Assembly (NCBI GenBank): GCA_000435535.1
Contig: FR884536.1
Location: 1 to 5,893, forward strand
DNA length: 5,893 nt
Source: Clostridium sp. CAG:575
Lineage (GTDB): Bacteria > Bacillota > Clostridia > TANB77 > CAG-508
Direction: 5' to 3'
Of this stretch, positions 1 through 5,712 are shown one piece after another. Position numbers and translations under genes: made by a program. The notes under the pieces are model-generated. The model made no database searches and had not been told where the DNA came from. It saw nothing but the letters and a program-made list of their open reading frames with translations. The first letter of the stretch is position 1, and each line of letters begins with the position of its first letter.

Positions 1-21
1 ATAAATATTAAAAAAATCTGA

Positions 22-49
22 TTGTATTAAGATTTAATTATACTATAAA
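22..49 (+). promoter_or_regulatory. Weak putative promoter upstream of small ORF
   Basis: A -10-like TATAAA lies at 44-49. A poor -35-like TTGTAT at 22-27 is 16 bp upstream and matches the consensus only in its first three bases. The whole region is A/T-rich, so such matches arise by chance. It is listed only because it sits at the right distance before the small ORF at 78-275. Confidence 0.22.
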
Positions 50-77
50 AGTTTATAAGAGAAAGGTAGTGCTTTTT

Positions 78-275
78 ATGTTTGATAAACAAGGATTTAA
101 AGAAGAAAAGATAAATAATTATGGAGAAGAAATAGAAGATACAACAATGTATGGAGAATTTATTACATCATATTTTGCATGGGTGCCATTATCAAAACAA
201 AAAGAAAAAGTAGAAGAACTAGAAAAAATGACTAATAAGGGAATGAAAAGTAACATTAATAAAAAACAAGAATAA
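78..275 (+). CDS. Hypothetical small charged protein (65 aa)
   Basis: I do not recognise this protein and assign no function. The frame encodes 65 residues from ATG 78. A GTG at 69 would add three residues, but it sits only 2 nt after the AAAGG at 62-66, whereas ATG 78 is 11 nt away, so I prefer the ATG. The product is rich in Lys and Glu, has no signal peptide or membrane helix, and has a more hydrophobic centre (FITSYFAWVPL, residues 28-38) followed by a charged, probably helical tail (KQKEKVEELEKM, residues 40-51). It ends 327 bp before ctsR, upstream of the CtsR operators and the heat-shock promoter, so it is probably not part of that operon. No clear terminator follows it. Codon use resembles the neighbouring genes. 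It could be a real small gene or a chance frame in AT-rich DNA. Confidence 0.45.
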   Translation: MFDKQGFKEEKINNYGEEIEDTTMYGEFITSYFAWVPLSKQKEKVEELEKMTNKGMKSNINKKQE

Positions 276-351
276 AAAAATAATGAAATAGTAAGAAAAA
301 AGTAAATAAAGTGAGAAAAAAAGATATTAGAAGACATAAGATAAAAATAAA

Positions 352-378
352 AGTCAATAAAGGTCAGGAAAAGTCAAA
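352..378 (+). promoter_or_regulatory. CtsR operator A, three heptads in 10-bp phase
   Basis: Three heptads follow each other at exactly 10-bp intervals: AGTCAAT (352-358), GGTCAGG (362-368) and AGTCAAA (372-378), each separated by AAA. The known CtsR box is two RGTCAAA-type heptads separated by three bases (NAN). The outer heptads fit well and the middle one is degenerate in its last two bases. The array ends 8 bp before the putative -35 element, so a bound CtsR dimer would sit against or over the RNA polymerase site. This supports negative autoregulation of ctsR. Confidence 0.8.
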
Positions 379-386
379 TGGCGTTG

Positions 387-414
387 TTGCAAAATATTAA
401 AAAATCTATATAAT
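387..414 (+). promoter_or_regulatory. Putative sigma-A promoter of the ctsR operon
   Basis: A perfect -10 hexamer TATAAT is at 409-414. A moderate -35 TTGCAA is at 387-392, with a 16-bp spacer; TTGTTG at 384-389 is an alternative with 19 bp. The start of transcription would be near 420-422. The element lies between two CtsR operators, 352-378 upstream and 425-441 downstream, which is the strongest reason to trust it. It would give a leader of about 180 nt before ctsR. Confidence 0.65.
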
Positions 415-424
415 ATATATTGTA

Positions 425-441
425 AGTCAAAGAAAGTCAAA
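425..441 (+). promoter_or_regulatory. CtsR operator B, perfect heptad direct repeat
   Basis: Two identical AGTCAAA heptads at 425-431 and 435-441 are separated by GAA. This matches the CtsR consensus RGTCAAA-NAN-RGTCAAA at every position. The site begins about 4 bp after the predicted transcription start, so binding would block initiation or early elongation. Confidence 0.9.
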
Positions 442-588
442 GACAGAAATAAATATAATACAATAAATAAAAGTCAAAACATAAAAATTTAAATTGGCAT
501 TAAAAATATCAAAATAAAATTAAAAAGATACTAAAGCAATAATTAAAAATATATTAAGATAATCGCACAATATGACAAAAAAATTAAA
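442..588 (+). other. A/T-rich leader of the ctsR transcript, no gene
   Basis: This stretch is transcribed untranslated leader if the promoter at 387-414 is correct. I see no supported gene, RNA gene, strong hairpin or riboswitch in it on either strand. It contains one isolated AGTCAAA heptad at 472-478. That heptad has no partner heptad 10 bp away on either side and is not in phase with operator B, so it may be a remnant or a coincidence. The ctsR ribosome binding site GGGAGG follows at 589-594. Confidence 0.5.
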
Positions 589-602
589 GGGAGGCTGATA
601 AA

Positions 603-1052
603 ATGAGAATGTCAGATGTAATAGAAGACTTTATAAAAGATTTATTTGAAGAAGATGAAAGTGATTTTATAGAAATACAAAGAAACGAGTTAGCACAGCA
701 TTTTAATTGTGTACCATCTCAAATAAATTATGTAATATCAACAAGATTTAAGCCATCACAAGGATACTATGTAGAAAGTAAAAGAGGCGGTGGTGGTAAC
801 ATCAAAATAAAAAAAATAACAAACACAAAATCAGATTATATAATGCATATAATAAATAATATAGGAAGAACAATAACAACAAATGACATTGATATTTTAT
901 TAAGTGATTTCTTAACATACAACATAATAACATCACAAGAAGCTAAACTTTTAAAAGTAGCAACCAGTGATAATGTTTTGAAATTAGATAAAAATATAAA
1001 AGATGAAGTGCGAGCAAGAATATTTAAAAATATGTTATTAAATATTGAATAA
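603..1052 (+). CDS. ctsR: Class III heat-shock repressor CtsR
   Basis: CtsR is a dimeric winged helix-turn-helix repressor of clp and heat-shock genes. This one is 149 residues, close to the family's usual 150-155. The N-terminal DNA-binding domain shows family signatures: VPSQINYVISTRF (residues 37-49), the G-Y-x-VESKRGGGG wing (54-65), and the Arg61 plus tetraglycine 62-65. In Bacillus the glycine loop acts as the heat sensor and the adjacent Arg is a McsB phosphorylation target. The C-terminal dimerisation domain includes SQEAKLL (111-117) and the EVRARIFKNML helix (135-145). ATG 603 is chosen because GGGAGG (589-594) lies 8 nt upstream; a Met two codons later is possible. It is the first gene of the operon, with CtsR boxes in its own promoter, so it is autoregulated. 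A 71-bp gap separates it from mcsA. Confidence 0.98.
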   Translation: MRMSDVIEDFIKDLFEEDESDFIEIQRNELAQHFNCVPSQINYVISTRFKPSQGYYVESKRGGGGNIKIKKITNTKSDYIMHIINNIGRTITTNDIDILLSDFLTYNIITSQEAKLLKVATSDNVLKLDKNIKDEVRARIFKNMLLNIE

Positions 1053-1084
1053 ATTTAGTACAATTTTGATATTAAAATTAAAAA

Positions 1085-1107
1085 AAGAATAATGTAAAAT
1101 TATTCTT
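1085..1107 (+). repeat. Perfect 9-bp hairpin before the mcsA ribosome binding site
   Basis: AAGAATAAT (1085-1093) and ATTATTCTT (1099-1107) form a perfect 9-bp inverted repeat with a 5-nt loop, GTAAA. It ends only 3 nt before the mcsA Shine-Dalgarno AGGAG (1111-1115). There is no T tract after it on the plus strand, so it is not a good terminator for ctsR. It might affect mRNA stability or mcsA translation. The stem is almost all A-T and would be weak. Confidence 0.5.
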
Positions 1108-1123
1108 AAAAGGAGTGATTAAT

Positions 1124-1675
1124 ATGTTATGTGAAAATTGTAAAAAGAGAGAAGCAAATGTAAAATATTCAGAAAATATTAATGGAGTAAAAAAAGAGAT
1201 GAATCTATGTGAAGAATGCAGTAAAAAATTAGGAATAACAGATAGAATGGATTTTAGAATGCCATCATTAGATATTCCAAGTTTTTTCGGAAGTTTCTTA
1301 GAAGATTTTAGCACACCAGAATTTATGCCATTTTTGAATGAAGTAAAACAACTAACATGTGATAGTTGTGGTTCAACATTTGATGATATTGTAAATACTG
1401 GAAAATATGGATGTGCAAATTGCTATGATGTATTTGAAGATAGAATGGATCCAATATTGAAAAAATTACAAGGATCTAATAGACATAATGGAAGATTAGG
1501 AAAAATATCAGATAATAAAGTTCATTTTGAAAAAGAAGATGAAAAAGCCAACAAAGAAGATTTAGAAAAAGATAAATTAGAAAAGTTACAAGAAGATTTA
1601 AAACAAGCTATTAAAGAGGAGAGATATGAAGATGCTGCTAAAATAAGAGATGAAATTAAGAAAATGTCAAAATAA
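1124..1675 (+). CDS. mcsA: McsA, zinc-binding activator of the arginine kinase McsB
   Basis: McsA is the partner that activates McsB and helps deliver it to ClpC and CtsR. The 183-residue length equals that of known McsA proteins (about 185). Four CxxC pairs are visible: Cys3/Cys6, Cys29/Cys32, Cys79/Cys82 and Cys97/Cys100, which in the family bind zinc. The conserved segment around GKYGCANCYDVF (93-104) is typical. The C-terminus (about 150-183) is a UVR-type helical hairpin, with EERYEDAAKIRDEI near its end, preceded by a highly charged K/E/D linker. Start choice: ATG 1124 is 8 nt after AGGAG (1111-1115); the upstream GTG at 1115 overlaps that Shine-Dalgarno and is unlikely. It lies 40 bp before mcsB and is almost certainly co-transcribed with it. 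All metal-binding cysteines are intact. Confidence 0.97.
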   Translation: MLCENCKKREANVKYSENINGVKKEMNLCEECSKKLGITDRMDFRMPSLDIPSFFGSFLEDFSTPEFMPFLNEVKQLTCDSCGSTFDDIVNTGKYGCANCYDVFEDRMDPILKKLQGSNRHNGRLGKISDNKVHFEKEDEKANKEDLEKDKLEKLQEDLKQAIKEERYEDAAKIRDEIKKMSK

Positions 1676-1681
1676 GGACAT

Positions 1682-1705
1682 TTTCTTTTAAAAAATTGAA
1701 AGAAA
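1682..1705 (+). repeat. Short inverted repeat overlapping the mcsB ribosome binding site
   Basis: TTTCTTT (1682-1688) can pair with AAAGAAA (1699-1705) across a 10-nt loop. The 3' arm overlaps the mcsB Shine-Dalgarno AAAGG (1703-1707), so the structure could partly hide it. The stem is A/T-rich and weak, and such repeats arise often in this base composition. Confidence 0.3.
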
Positions 1706-1715
1706 GGTGATAAGA

Positions 1716-2723
1716 ATGAATTGGTATCTACAAAGTGGAAAAGAATCAGATGTGGTAACAAGTACAAGAATTAGATTTGCAAGAAATTTACCAGAATTCA
1801 AATTTAATTTAAAAAACAAAGCAGATATAGAAAAATTAAAAAACAAAATAAAAGAAAATATATATGCAATAGGATATGGACTAAAATATATTGAATTAAA
1901 AGATATAGATGATATTACAAAAATGAGTTTAATCGAAAAAAATTTAATAAGCCCAGAATATGCAGTACATAATGAAGATGGAGCAATTTTAATAAATGAT
2001 GAAGAAAATATTTGTATAATGATAAATGATGAAGACCACTTGAAAATTCAAGTATTTAGTAGTGGCTTAGAATTAGAAAATACACTAAATTATGCAATAG
2101 AATTAGATCAAAAAATAGAAGAAGTTTTAGGATATGCAACTAGCAAAAAATATGGATATTTAACTAGTTTACCAACAAATTGTGGTACAGGACTAAAAGC
2201 TTCTGTAATGGTTCATTTGCCAGCACTTACAATTACTAAAAACATAAACAAAGTATTTTACACAATAAATAACTTTGGAGTAAATATAGTTGGAGCATAT
2301 GGAGAAAACAGTAAGGAATTAGGAGATACATTTCAAATTTCTAATAAAAGAACATTAGGAGTTACAGAAAAAGAAATTATCGAAAATTTAAAAGTAGTAA
2401 CAGAAAAAATAATAGAACAAGAAAGAAAAGCTAGAAAATTTTTAGCAAAAGATACAATAGAATTAGAAGATACAATATATAGAAGCTATGGAATATTAAA
2501 TAATTGCAGAAAAATATCTTTAGAAGAGGCTCAACAGTTGATTTCAAATGTTAAGATGGGAACAGATTTAGGAATATTACCAGAATTAAATGATAGCAAA
2601 GTTCAACAGTTGATTTTATATACTAAACCTGCAAATATGCAAAAATATTTAGGTGAACAATATGAGACGTTGGAAAGAGATATAAAAAGAGCAGAGGTAA
2701 TAAAGAAAATAATGGATATTTAG
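1716..2723 (+). CDS. mcsB: Protein-arginine kinase McsB
   Basis: McsB phosphorylates protein arginines using ATP, marking substrates, including CtsR, for ClpCP. The protein is 335 residues, somewhat shorter than B. subtilis McsB (about 363) at both ends, but the phosphagen-kinase catalytic domain is complete. Visible motifs: VTSTRIRFARNL (14-25); NDEDH (104-108), matching the catalytic NEEDH motif with Glu106 as likely catalytic base; PTNCGTGLKASVMVHLPAL (153-171); GAYGE (193-197); FQISN (206-210); YRSYGILNNCR (255-265); and RDIKRA (321-326), the RDxxRA motif known to bind phosphoarginine allosterically. Oddity: the usual CPTN Cys is Leu152 here, and a Cys appears four residues later (156). 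ATG 1716 is 8 nt after AAAGG (1703-1707); the GTG at 1707 overlaps that site. Third gene of the operon; the next gene on this strand, clpC, starts 384 bp downstream. Confidence 0.97.
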   Translation: MNWYLQSGKESDVVTSTRIRFARNLPEFKFNLKNKADIEKLKNKIKENIYAIGYGLKYIELKDIDDITKMSLIEKNLISPEYAVHNEDGAILINDEENICIMINDEDHLKIQVFSSGLELENTLNYAIELDQKIEEVLGYATSKKYGYLTSLPTNCGTGLKASVMVHLPALTITKNINKVFYTINNFGVNIVGAYGENSKELGDTFQISNKRTLGVTEKEIIENLKVVTEKIIEQERKARKFLAKDTIELEDTIYRSYGILNNCRKISLEEAQQLISNVKMGTDLGILPELNDSKVQQLILYTKPANMQKYLGEQYETLERDIKRAEVIKKIMDI

Positions 2724-2748
2724 GAATGGTTCTGAAAAGTACAAGGAT

Positions 2749-2781
2749 AAATTCTGATATATTAGAAAAGAGGCAGAATTT
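2749..2781 (+). repeat. 8-bp inverted repeat downstream of mcsB
   Basis: AAATTCTG (2749-2756) pairs perfectly with CAGAATTT (2774-2781) across a 17-nt loop. It lies 25 bp after the mcsB stop. The large loop and the interrupted T tract (TTTTACA) make it a weak terminator candidate; it could equally be an mRNA 3'-end structure or chance. Confidence 0.35.
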
Positions 2782-2792
2782 TACAAAATTAT

Positions 2793-2814
2793 AAAAAAAG
2801 CCCCATATAGGGGC
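2793..2814 (-). terminator. Intrinsic terminator of the minus-strand small gene
   Basis: On the minus strand, GCCCC and GGGGC form a G/C stem with a 5-nt loop, followed directly by seven T residues (plus-strand A run 2793-2799). It begins 7 nt past the stop codon of the 51-aa minus-strand ORF, exactly where its terminator should be. On the plus strand the same hairpin (2800-2814) is followed only by AAGTTTATTAT, a poor U tract, so it would stop mcsB-to-clpC transcription inefficiently at best. Confidence 0.85.
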
Positions 2815-2821
2815 AAGTTTA

Positions 2822-2977
2822 TTATAGCATAAGCATATAGAAAGCAGCTATAATAACAAAAATTAAGATAAGACCACCAAGTACGAGGCTCGGAACAAGT
2901 TCTGTGATATAGTGCGCGCAAAACATACATATTCCTGCAACTACAAAATAAAAAAAGCATTTAAGTCCTTTTTTCAT
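2822..2977 (-). CDS. Small two-helix membrane protein, unknown function (51 aa)
   Basis: Not recognised as a known family. The 51-residue product begins MKKGLK, followed by a hydrophobic segment (about residues 8-24, with Cys7, Cys17 and Cys20), a short polar turn TELVPS (25-30) and a second hydrophobic segment (31-51) that runs to the C-terminus. This predicts a small membrane hairpin with its N-terminus in the cytoplasm. There is no lipobox. Support for a real gene is strong despite its size: GGAGG lies 8 nt before the ATG (plus-strand 2986-2990), a G/C hairpin with T7 follows the stop, and a TTGACA-type promoter sits upstream. It is transcribed against the operon, between mcsB and clpC. 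By my count it is about 33% G+C, and it uses codons rare in its neighbours (GCG, CCG, CTC, CAC, AGC), which hints at a separate origin. A link to heat shock or ClpC is only positional. Confidence 0.82.
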   Translation of the reverse strand: MKKGLKCFFYFVVAGICMFCAHYITELVPSLVLGGLILIFVIIAAFYMLML

Positions 2978-3001
2978 ATTATATACCTCCATATGGGTGA
3001 G

Positions 3002-3019
3002 TGATAGAAAACTCTATCA
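3002..3019. repeat. Perfect 7-bp inverted repeat between small gene and clpC
   Basis: TGATAGA (3002-3008) and TCTATCA (3013-3019) form a perfect inverted repeat around AAAC. It lies in the predicted 5' leader of the minus-strand small gene and upstream of clpC. It could be a regulator-binding dyad or an RNA hairpin. No T tract follows on either strand, so it is not a terminator. Confidence 0.45.
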
Positions 3020-3041
3020 TATTAATAAGTAACATAAAATA

Positions 3042-3070
3042 ATATTACTATAAAATAACTAAATTGTCAA
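3042..3070 (-). promoter_or_regulatory. Putative promoter of the minus-strand small membrane gene
   Basis: Reading the minus strand, a perfect -35 TTGACA (plus 3065-3070) is followed after 17 bp by TAATAT (plus 3042-3047), a 4/6 match to the -10 consensus. Transcription would begin near 3035 and give a leader of about 58 nt. The promoter lies 38 bp upstream of the clpC start, so initiation here would run opposite to clpC transcription. Confidence 0.5.
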
Positions 3071-3107
3071 ATTTAAAATTTAAATAAGAAAGAGAAGGTG
3101 AGTAAAA

Positions 3108-5663
3108 ATGACATATAAATTTACAAATAGAGCAAATAAAGCAATAGAAATTGCAAATGATATAGCATTAGAGCTAGGGCATAGCTACATAGGAACAGAG
3201 CATATTTTATATGGACTAGCTAAAGAAAGCAATGGAATAGCATCAAAAGTACTTGAAAATCAAAATGTAACAGCTGATGATATTCTAAATAAAATAGAAG
3301 AATTGGTTGGAAGAGATGAACCAATCGAAAATATTGTTGATTTTACACCAAGAACAAAAAGAGTAGTAGAATCAGCATTTATAGAAGCTAGAAAATTAGG
3401 ATATAATTTTATAGGAACAGAACATCTTTTAATAGGAATATTAAGAGAAGGAGACTGCATTGCAGCAAAAATCTTATTAGACTTAAATGTAAATATTCCA
3501 AAATTATATAATGAAATTATAAAGGTAATAAATGAAGGAGAAGATTATCAAGGAGAAGAAGATTCATCAAATTATTCAAACGGTTCAAGAAATGGAAAAG
3601 CAAGAGGAAGTTATAATCAAACACCAACATTAAATCAGTTTGGAGAAGACTTAACAAAAAAAGCCGAAGAAGGAAAATTAGATCCAATTATAGGTAGAAA
3701 AGATGAAATAGAAAGAGTTATTCAAATCTTATCAAGAAGAACAAAAAATAATCCTTGTTTAATAGGTGAACCAGGTGTTGGTAAAACAGCAGCAGTTGAA
3801 GGATTAGCTCAAAAAATAGTAGCAGGAGATGTCCCAGAAATTTTGAAGAACAAAAGGGTTGTAACACTAGATATTTCTGGAATGGTTGCAGGTGCTAAAT
3901 ATAGAGGTGACTTCGAAGAGAGAATAAAAAAAGCTCTTAATGAAGTAAAAAAGGCAGGAGATATAATCTTATTTATAGATGAAATTCATACAATAGTTGG
4001 AGCCGGTGCAGCAGAAGGCGCAATAGATGCAGCAAATATTTTAAAACCACTACTTGCAAGAGGGGAAATCCAATTAGTTGGTGCAACAACTTTAAATGAA
4101 TATAGAAAGTTCATAGAAAAAGATGCAGCACTTGAAAGAAGATTTAGCCCAGTTACAGTAAATGAACCATCAGAAAAAGATACAGTTCAAATTTTAAAAG
4201 GAATTAGAGATAAATATGAAGCACATCACAATGTAAAAATCACAGATGAAGCAATAGAAGCGGCAGTTAAGTTATCTGTTAGATATGTAAATGATAGATT
4301 TTTACCAGATAAAGCAATAGATTTAATTGATGAAGCAGCCTCAAGAGCAAGACTACAAACATTTACAGAACCAGAAAATTTAAAAAAATTACAAGAAGAA
4401 ATAGAAAAAGTAAAAAATGAAAAAGAAGAACTAGTACTAAATCAAAAATTTGAAAAAGCAGCCGAACTAAGGGATAAAGAAAAGACATTAAGAGAAAAAT
4501 TTGAAAAAGAGCAAAATAAATGGAAAAATAAAAATACAAAATCAATTGTAAATATAACAGAAGAAAATATTGCAGAAGTTATTGCAAGTTGGACAGGTAT
4601 TCCAGCAAAGAAAATAACTGAAGATGAAAATCAAAGATTAAAAAATTTGGAGGTAGAACTTCATAAAAGGGTAATAGGACAAAATGAAGCTGTAGAGGCA
4701 GTAGCAAAAGCAATAAGAAGAGGAAGGGTAGGCTTAAAAGATCCAAAGAGACCAATAGGCTCATTCCTATTCTTAGGACCAACAGGTGTTGGTAAAACTG
4801 AATTATCAAAGGCATTAGCAGAAGTGTTATTTGGTGACGAAAATGCTATGATAAGAGTTGATATGTCTGAATTTATGGAACCACATTCAGTTGCTAAATT
4901 AATAGGTGCACCTCCAGGATATATAGGGTTTGATGACGGTGGACAATTAACTGAAAAAATAAGAAGAAAACCATATTCAGTAATATTATTTGATGAAATA
5001 GAAAAAGCACACCCAGATGTAATGAATATGTTGCTTCAAATTTTGGAAGATGGTAGATTGACAGATAGCCAAGGAAGAACAGTTAACTTCAAAAATACAG
5101 TTATTATAATGACTTCAAACATAGGAGCAAGATTAATTACAGATAGAAAACAATTAGGATTTTCAAACCAAGGTATGTCAAATGAAAAGGCAAAAGAAGA
5201 AACGAATAACATTTCAGATAAGACAAAAGGTTCAAAAGACTTGAAAGAAAATTCAGCACAAGACGAAAAGGCAAAAAAAGAGTATGAAGAAACTAAAAAA
5301 GAAGTTATGACAGAACTAAAGAAAGAATTAAGACCCGAATTTATAAATCGTATTGATGAAATTATTGTATTCCATAAATTAAATGATGAAGAAATATACA
5401 AAATAATTGATATTATGCTAAAACAAGTTGTAAATAGACTAAAAGAACAAAAATATGAAATTGAATTAGAACCAGAAATTAAAGAATTGATAGCAAAAGA
5501 AGGTATAGACAAGAATTTTGGTGCAAGACCTTTAAGAAGAACAATTCAAAATTTAGTTGAAGATAAGTTAGCAGAAGAAATTTTGGATGGAAATTTACAA
5601 AAAGGTAAATTAACAAAATTTACTGTGAAAGATGGAAAAATGAGACAATTGGGACAATCCTAA
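3108..5663 (+). CDS. clpC: ClpC, AAA+ unfoldase of the ClpCP protease
   Basis: ClpC is a hexameric cytoplasmic unfoldase that feeds phosphoarginine-marked or adaptor-bound proteins to ClpP. Domain order: N-domain with two Clp repeats (about 5-75 and 79-145), each with GTEH, whose Glu31 and Glu105 match the phosphoarginine-binding glutamates of B. subtilis ClpC; a polar linker (about 145-170); NBD1 with Walker A GEPGVGKT (220-227) and Walker B LFIDE (288-292); a coiled-coil M domain with UVR motif (about 420-475); NBD2 with Walker A GPTGVGKT (557-564) and Walker B VILFDE (625-630); the ClpP-docking loop LGF (683-685); RPEFINR (742-748); and sensor 2 GARPLRR near the C-terminus. At 851 residues it is about 40 longer than B. 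subtilis ClpC (810), largely because of a K/E/S/N-rich insertion at about 686-733. ATG 3108 is 9 nt after AAGG (3095-3098). No clear plus-strand promoter or CtsR box directly precedes it. Confidence 0.98.
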   Translation: MTYKFTNRANKAIEIANDIALELGHSYIGTEHILYGLAKESNGIASKVLENQNVTADDILNKIEELVGRDEPIENIVDFTPRTKRVVESAFIEARKLGYNFIGTEHLLIGILREGDCIAAKILLDLNVNIPKLYNEIIKVINEGEDYQGEEDSSNYSNGSRNGKARGSYNQTPTLNQFGEDLTKKAEEGKLDPIIGRKDEIERVIQILSRRTKNNPCLIGEPGVGKTAAVEGLAQKIVAGDVPEILKNKRVVTLDISGMVAGAKYRGDFEERIKKALNEVKKAGDIILFIDEIHTIVGAGAAEGAIDAANILKPLLARGEIQLVGATTLNEYRKFIEKDAALERRFSPVTVNEPSEKDTVQILKGIRDKYEAHHNVKITDEAIEAAVKLSVRYVNDRFLPDKAIDLIDEAASRARLQTFTEPENLKKLQEEIEKVKNEKEELVLNQKFEKAAELRDKEKTLREKFEKEQNKWKNKNTKSIVNITEENIAEVIASWTGIPAKKITEDENQRLKNLEVELHKRVIGQNEAVEAVAKAIRRGRVGLKDPKRPIGSFLFLGPTGVGKTELSKALAEVLFGDENAMIRVDMSEFMEPHSVAKLIGAPPGYIGFDDGGQLTEKIRRKPYSVILFDEIEKAHPDVMNMLLQILEDGRLTDSQGRTVNFKNTVIIMTSNIGARLITDRKQLGFSNQGMSNEKAKEETNNISDKTKGSKDLKENSAQDEKAKKEYEETKKEVMTELKKELRPEFINRIDEIIVFHKLNDEEIYKIIDIMLKQVVNRLKEQKYEIELEPEIKELIAKEGIDKNFGARPLRRTIQNLVEDKLAEEILDGNLQKGKLTKFTVKDGKMRQLGQS

Positions 5664-5676
5664 TTGTCTCCTCTTA
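5642..5676 (+). terminator. 13-bp hairpin overlapping the clpC stop codon
   Basis: Positions 5642-5654 pair with 5658-5670 around a CAA loop, giving a 13-bp stem with one G-U wobble. The stem covers the last seven codons and the stop (TAA 5661-5663). The tail CTCTTAATTA is only moderately T-rich, so termination may be partial; protection of the mRNA 3' end is also possible. A separate promoter for rpsO begins 43 bp further on, which fits an operon boundary here. Confidence 0.65.
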
Positions 5677-5712
5677 ATTATAATAAAAATATGCAAAAAT
5701 TTCCAAAAAAGC

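Noticed and set aside
119..337. A 72-codon Phe/Ser-rich minus-strand frame near the window start
   Set aside because: It is antisense to the 65-aa plus-strand ORF. Its composition is the expected by-product of A-rich plus-strand sequence, and it has no visible Shine-Dalgarno.
352..478. Repeated AGTCAAA units as a CRISPR-like or tandem repeat array
   Set aside because: The units are only 7 bp with 3-bp spacers and match the CtsR operator consensus; there are no long repeats or unique spacers.
572..598. An 8-residue mini-ORF (MTKKLKGG) ending just before ctsR
   Set aside because: It overlaps the ctsR Shine-Dalgarno and stops 4 nt before the ctsR ATG, which would suit translational coupling, but it has no ribosome binding site of its own and may be chance.
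276..602. A HrcA CIRCE element or a sigma-B promoter in the heat-shock control region
   Set aside because: I looked for the TTAGCACTC/GAGTGCTAA dyad and the GTTT...GGGTAT pattern and found neither; only CtsR boxes and a sigma-A-like promoter are present.
1115..1117. GTG as the start of mcsA (and likewise GTG 1707 for mcsB)
   Set aside because: Both GTG codons overlap the Shine-Dalgarno sequence; the ATG codons 9 nt later are at correct spacing and match the known N-termini better.
2777..2790. Palindrome AATTTT-AC-AAAATT as a hairpin terminator
   Set aside because: The 2-nt loop is too small for a stable RNA hairpin and the stem is pure A-T; it is more likely a by-product of base composition.
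3065..3071. TGTCAAA upstream of clpC as a CtsR half-site
   Set aside because: No second heptad lies 10 bp away on either side, the first base is off consensus, and the sequence is better explained as the minus-strand -35 TTGACA.
5036..5512. A 158-codon open frame on the minus strand within clpC
   Set aside because: It lies wholly antisense to the conserved NBD2 of ClpC. Its Ser/Phe/Ile-rich product is the mirror of AT-rich Lys/Glu codons, and I see no gene-specific ribosome binding site.
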